Shown here in pieces: positions 14,504 through 16,474 of a stretch of DNA of 16,474 nucleotides. The stretch is from JAWOGN01 sp046496815. GTDB taxonomy: Bacteria; Desulfobacterota; DSM-4660; Desulfatiglandales; Desulfatiglandaceae. The first letter of the stretch is position 1; each line of letters begins with the position of its first letter. The stretch is from positions 1-16,474 of the forward strand of contig JAWOGN010000407.1 of the NCBI GenBank assembly GCA_046496815.1, written 5' to 3'. The notes under the pieces are model-generated. The model had not been told where the DNA came from, searched no databases, and saw only the letters and a program-made list of their open reading frames with translations. A program made the translations under genes and the position numbers.

Positions 14504-14519
14504 GTTTACCTTTGTAAAC
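14504..14519. promoter_or_regulatory. Palindromic regulator site 1 (GTTTAC-N4-GTAAAC)
   Basis: GTTTAC CTTT GTAAAC is a perfect 6-4-6 inverted repeat. Its centre lies about 140 bases upstream of the inferred sigma-54 transcription start, a normal enhancer distance. The same pattern recurs at 14561 and 14583. It is the likely binding site of the adjacent Fis-type HTH activator; this is inference from position and symmetry. Confidence 0.65.
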
Positions 14520-14560
14520 TTATGATTTTAGCCGTCGCAGAAAATATCGGATTGCAGACT

Positions 14561-14576
14561 GTTGACTTAAGTAAAC
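14561..14576. promoter_or_regulatory. Palindromic regulator site 2 (GTTGAC-N4-GTAAAC)
   Basis: GTTGAC TTAA GTAAAC repeats site 1 with one changed base in the left half. It overlaps the proposed -35 box (TTGACT, 14562-14567) of the regulator gene, so binding here could repress the regulator while helping to activate the divergent operon. Confidence 0.6.
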
Positions 14577-14590
14577 AAGAAGGTTAACAT
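14562..14590 (+). promoter_or_regulatory. Sigma-70-like promoter of the activator gene
   Basis: TTGACT (14562-14567) and TAACAT (14585-14590) are separated by 17 bases. The -35 box is close to consensus and the -10 box is moderate. Transcription would start near 14597, giving a leader of only about 20 bases before ATG 14619. Both boxes overlap palindromic sites 2 and 3. Confidence 0.5.
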
Positions 14591-14598
14591 AAGTAAAA
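14583..14598. promoter_or_regulatory. Palindromic regulator site 3 (GTTAAC-N4-GTAAAA)
   Basis: GTTAAC ATAA GTAAAA has the same 6-4-6 layout with weaker symmetry. It begins 22 bases after site 2, about two helical turns, so both would face the same side of the DNA. It overlaps the proposed -10 box of the regulator promoter. Confidence 0.5.
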
Positions 14599-14618
14599 AA
14601 ATTTTGAACGGATACCCG

Positions 14619-15998
14619 ATGAATTTAAACGAGCAATCAAGCTACCTCAAATCCGTTGTCGATACCATGATGGACGGACTCATGGTTGTAGATACAAATG
14701 GAACGATTGTTTCACTAAATCGGGCTATAGAGATTCTGACGGGTTATTCGAAAAAGGAATTAATTGGAAAGGACTGTTCTATTCTTGCCTGTGATATCTG
14801 CTTCAGGTCATTTCATGGAACGACCGTAAAGCATTGTATTCTTTTCAAACGGGGAAAATTTTTTAGAGAGCGCTGCAAATTAAAGCGAAAAGACGGTACT
14901 TCTCTTATGGTTCTCAAAAATGCTACTCTTTTGAAAAACGGCAATGGTCAAGTTATTGGGGGCGTAGAGACTCTCACAGACATTACGGAGATTGTCGAGA
15001 AAGACAGAAAGATCGAGCATCTTCAACGTATCTTCACTCAAAAGGATGGCCTAGCAGGGATTAAGGGGAAATCCGCATCCATGCAAAGGGTCTTTGAACT
15101 CGTCAAAAACGCTGCGAATTGTGATTTTCCTGTAATTATCTATGGAGAAAGTGGAACGGGAAAGGAGCAGGTGGCTTCTGCAATCCATAAACTGGGAAGA
15201 CGAAGAAAAAAGCCCTACATAAAGGTCAACTGTTCGGCTCTCAACGAATCCCTTCTTGAAAGTGAGCTTTTTGGCCATGTGAAGGGCGCCTTTACAGGGG
15301 CTGATCGGATGAGAAAAGGACGCTTTGAAGTGGCCCATGGGGGGGACCTCTTCCTCGACGAGGTCGGAGATATTCCTTTATCGACTCAGGTTAAATTGCT
15401 GAGGGTTCTGCAGGAAAAGGAAATCGAAAGGGTGGGCGACCAGACTCCCATCAAAATCGATGTCCGCGTGATCTCTGCGACCCATAGAGATCTTCAGGAA
15501 CTTCAAAACAGGAAAATGTTCAGAGATGACCTCTTTTATCGTCTCAACGTTGTTCCGATTCATATTCCGCCCCTGCGAGATCGAAAAGAGGACCTTCCTT
15601 TGCTGGTCGATACGTTTTTCAATGAGCTTCGCGTCAAGACAGGTAAACCAATAAAAGTAATCAGTCGAGAGGTAATGGACGCTCTCTGGGCGTATCATTG
15701 GCCGGGAAACATCAGAGAACTCATCAATGCCATGGAGTATGCCTTTGTTACATGTGGGGGGGAAATCATCGATATCTGTCATCTGCCTGACATATTGGTT
15801 TGCTCTGAAGGACGGCGCATTTTTCGGGTGCCCTTTGATGAAGGTGATTCCACTAAAAACCGTGTAATTGCAGTGCTGAAGCAGGCTCACGGGAATAAGA
15901 ATGAAGCAGCGAAGATTCTCGGTATCAGCAGACAGGCTCTCTGGAAACGGATTAAGAAATATAAGATAGAGGTAAGAAAGACAATTAGCACATCATAA
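14619..15998 (+). CDS. Sigma-54-dependent activator, PAS-AAA+-Fis, Cys-rich PAS
   Basis: The protein has 459 residues. The N-terminal PAS domain (about 8-125) contains five cysteines, C53, C58, C61, C73 and C86, in and after the segment GKDCSILACDICF. They could hold an Fe-S cluster or form redox switches. The AAA+ domain has Walker A GESGTGKE (176-183), the sigma-54-contacting GAFTGA (223-228), Walker B DLFLDE (243-248), the arginine region FRDDLFYRLN and WPGNIREL (361-368). A Fis-type HTH ends the protein (NKNEAAKILGISRQALWKRI). There is no receiver domain, so it senses directly. I chose ATG 14619, with GGA six bases upstream, over TTG 14604. It is divergent from the Mrp/Mbx operon and next to a sigma-54 promoter, so that operon is its probable target. 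Confidence 0.93.
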   Translation: MNLNEQSSYLKSVVDTMMDGLMVVDTNGTIVSLNRAIEILTGYSKKELIGKDCSILACDICFRSFHGTTVKHCILFKRGKFFRERCKLKRKDGTSLMVLKNATLLKNGNGQVIGGVETLTDITEIVEKDRKIEHLQRIFTQKDGLAGIKGKSASMQRVFELVKNAANCDFPVIIYGESGTGKEQVASAIHKLGRRRKKPYIKVNCSALNESLLESELFGHVKGAFTGADRMRKGRFEVAHGGDLFLDEVGDIPLSTQVKLLRVLQEKEIERVGDQTPIKIDVRVISATHRDLQELQNRKMFRDDLFYRLNVVPIHIPPLRDRKEDLPLLVDTFFNELRVKTGKPIKVISREVMDALWAYHWPGNIRELINAMEYAFVTCGGEIIDICHLPDILVCSEGRRIFRVPFDEGDSTKNRVIAVLKQAHGNKNEAAKILGISRQALWKRIKKYKIEVRKTISTS

Positions 15999-16012
15999 AT
16001 CAAAGGCTTGTA

Positions 16013-16036
16013 GCAAATTGCTATTTGCGTTTTAAT
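16013..16036 (+). terminator. Possible Rho-independent terminator of the activator gene
   Basis: GCAAAT and ATTTGC form a six-base-pair stem with a TGCT loop (16013-16028), followed by GTTTTAAT. It lies 15 bases after the stop codon. The stem is AT-rich, so the terminator is weak or only partly effective. Confidence 0.4.
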
Positions 16037-16070
16037 GAGGATGGGTAAGATCTTGATTTTTACTAGGTAA

Positions 16071-16146
16071 AGGAATCGTACCTCGGCCCAAACTTTTCTA
16101 ATGCAGATTGCTTTATTTCAACTGTGTAGGCCTGAAACCTATTGCT
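16071..16146 (+). repeat. ~77-bp dispersed direct repeat, copy B
   Basis: This is the partner of 2011-2087 in the same orientation, with the identical cores ATGCAGATTGCTTTATT and AACTGTGTAGGCCTGA. It lies about 70 bases after the activator gene. Similarity stops at TATTGCT on the right and near AATCGTA on the left in both copies, so the repeat has sharp edges. Confidence 0.8.
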
Positions 16147-16314
16147 TTCTGAGGCCTGCACTTCTCTAACACCCCACTGCTGTCACCCAATTAGCGAGTA
16201 ACGTATCGTAATTCCTTTTTTATTGACACCAGTCAGAGTTTGTGAATACTCTTCCAAAAAACGAGTTCTTATACCTCACTGATCACCCATTCCGTACCCT
16301 AAAGAAGAAATACA

Positions 16315-16474
16315 ATGCATCAAGATGCGATACTCTTTCTTGCCGCTCTAACGATAGCATTACCGCTGGTGGTCTCATCTGACCAGTTCGGAAGCTACCC
16401 CTATACCTCGGCGCGCATGATTACCGAGGGCAACTGGGAACTGCAGTACGGCCGTGTCGACGTCAGGGCCCGCA
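16315..16474 (+). CDS. Unrecognised protein N-terminus with signal-like segment (partial)
   Basis: An open frame starts at ATG 16315 and runs off the window after 53 codons. The first 22 residues (MHQDAILFLAALTIALPLVV...) form a hydrophobic segment that could be a signal peptide or anchor, although it lacks the usual basic residues at the start. The rest, SDQFGSYPYTSARMITEGNW then ELQYGRVDVRAR, matches no family I recognise. GC content rises along the gene compared with the AT-rich upstream DNA. A weak AAAGAAGAA precedes the ATG. It may be an exported protein. A second chimeric join cannot be excluded. Confidence 0.45.
   Translation, partial: MHQDAILFLAALTIALPLVVSSDQFGSYPYTSARMITEGNWELQYGRVDVRAR

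Larger units (their letters stand above)
15999..16314. other. Non-coding region after the regulator gene
   Basis: About 315 AT-rich bases without a recognisable gene. They hold a weak hairpin terminator (16013-16036) and the second copy of the ~77-bp repeat (16071-16146). AGGCCTG occurs twice, within and just after the repeat (near 16129 and 16153). Nothing else is evident. Confidence 0.6.

Noticed and set aside
1..16474. tRNA, rRNA, CRISPR array or riboswitch
   Set aside because: No such repeated array, conserved rRNA segment or tRNA-like cloverleaf was noticed on either strand by eye. A covariance-model scan was not possible.

Overview
The window looks like a contig from an anaerobic, probably sulfate-reducing or related, Desulfobacterota-type bacterium. 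This is inferred from the moderate GC, the style of the Cys-rich PAS/sigma-54 activator, and a ferredoxin/NAD(P)H-linked Mrp-type respiratory complex. No taxonomic marker is present. The left end (1 to about 560) is different DNA: very GC-rich, phage-like and folded back on itself as an inverted repeat. It is probably a chimeric or amplification artefact joined to the host sequence near 560-590.

Layout. (1) 1-~590: phage-like gene fragments in a fold-back. (2) ~560-1597: 5'-truncated TPR protein. (3) 1598-2585: decayed DNA with the tail of an Opp/Dpp-type ABC ATPase, the tail of a transposase, an imperfect stem-loop and one copy of a ~77-bp direct repeat. (4) 14261-2586, minus strand: one long operon of tightly packed genes. 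In order of transcription it holds an optional 48-residue ORF, a TusA-like protein without its catalytic cysteine, MrpE, a frameshifted ArsR regulator, MrpF, MrpG, a DUF4040/MbhD subunit, an MbhE+MrpB fusion, MrpC, MrpD, a second antiporter-like subunit (MbxH'-like), then NuoH-, NuoB-, NuoC- and NuoD-type subunits, and last a NuoI-type ferredoxin fused to a GltD/NfnB-type FAD-NAD(P)H oxidoreductase. (5) 14262-14618: divergent control region. (6) 14619-15998, plus strand: PAS-AAA+-Fis sigma-54 activator. (7) 15999-16314: non-coding, with a weak terminator and the second copy of the ~77-bp repeat. (8) 16315-end: start of an unrecognised gene.

How the genes fit together. The structural genes encode a Mrp-antiporter/complex-I hybrid of the Mbx type. 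The large subunit lacks the [NiFe] cysteines and also the complex I quinone-site His and Tyr, so it is neither an obvious hydrogenase nor a quinone reductase. The fused ferredoxin-GltD polypeptide supplies a flavin/NAD(P)H site directly next to the NuoB-type [4Fe-4S] subunit. That suggests ion-translocating (probably Na+ or H+) electron transfer between ferredoxin and NAD(P)H, or a sulfur-linked reaction.

Regulation can be read from the sequence. A good -24/-12 promoter (14383-14398, minus) faces the operon. Three 16-bp sites of the form GTTtAC-N4-GTaAAC lie 140-220 bp upstream of its inferred start. The last two overlap a sigma-70-like promoter of the activator gene, which suggests activation of the operon together with autoregulation of the activator.
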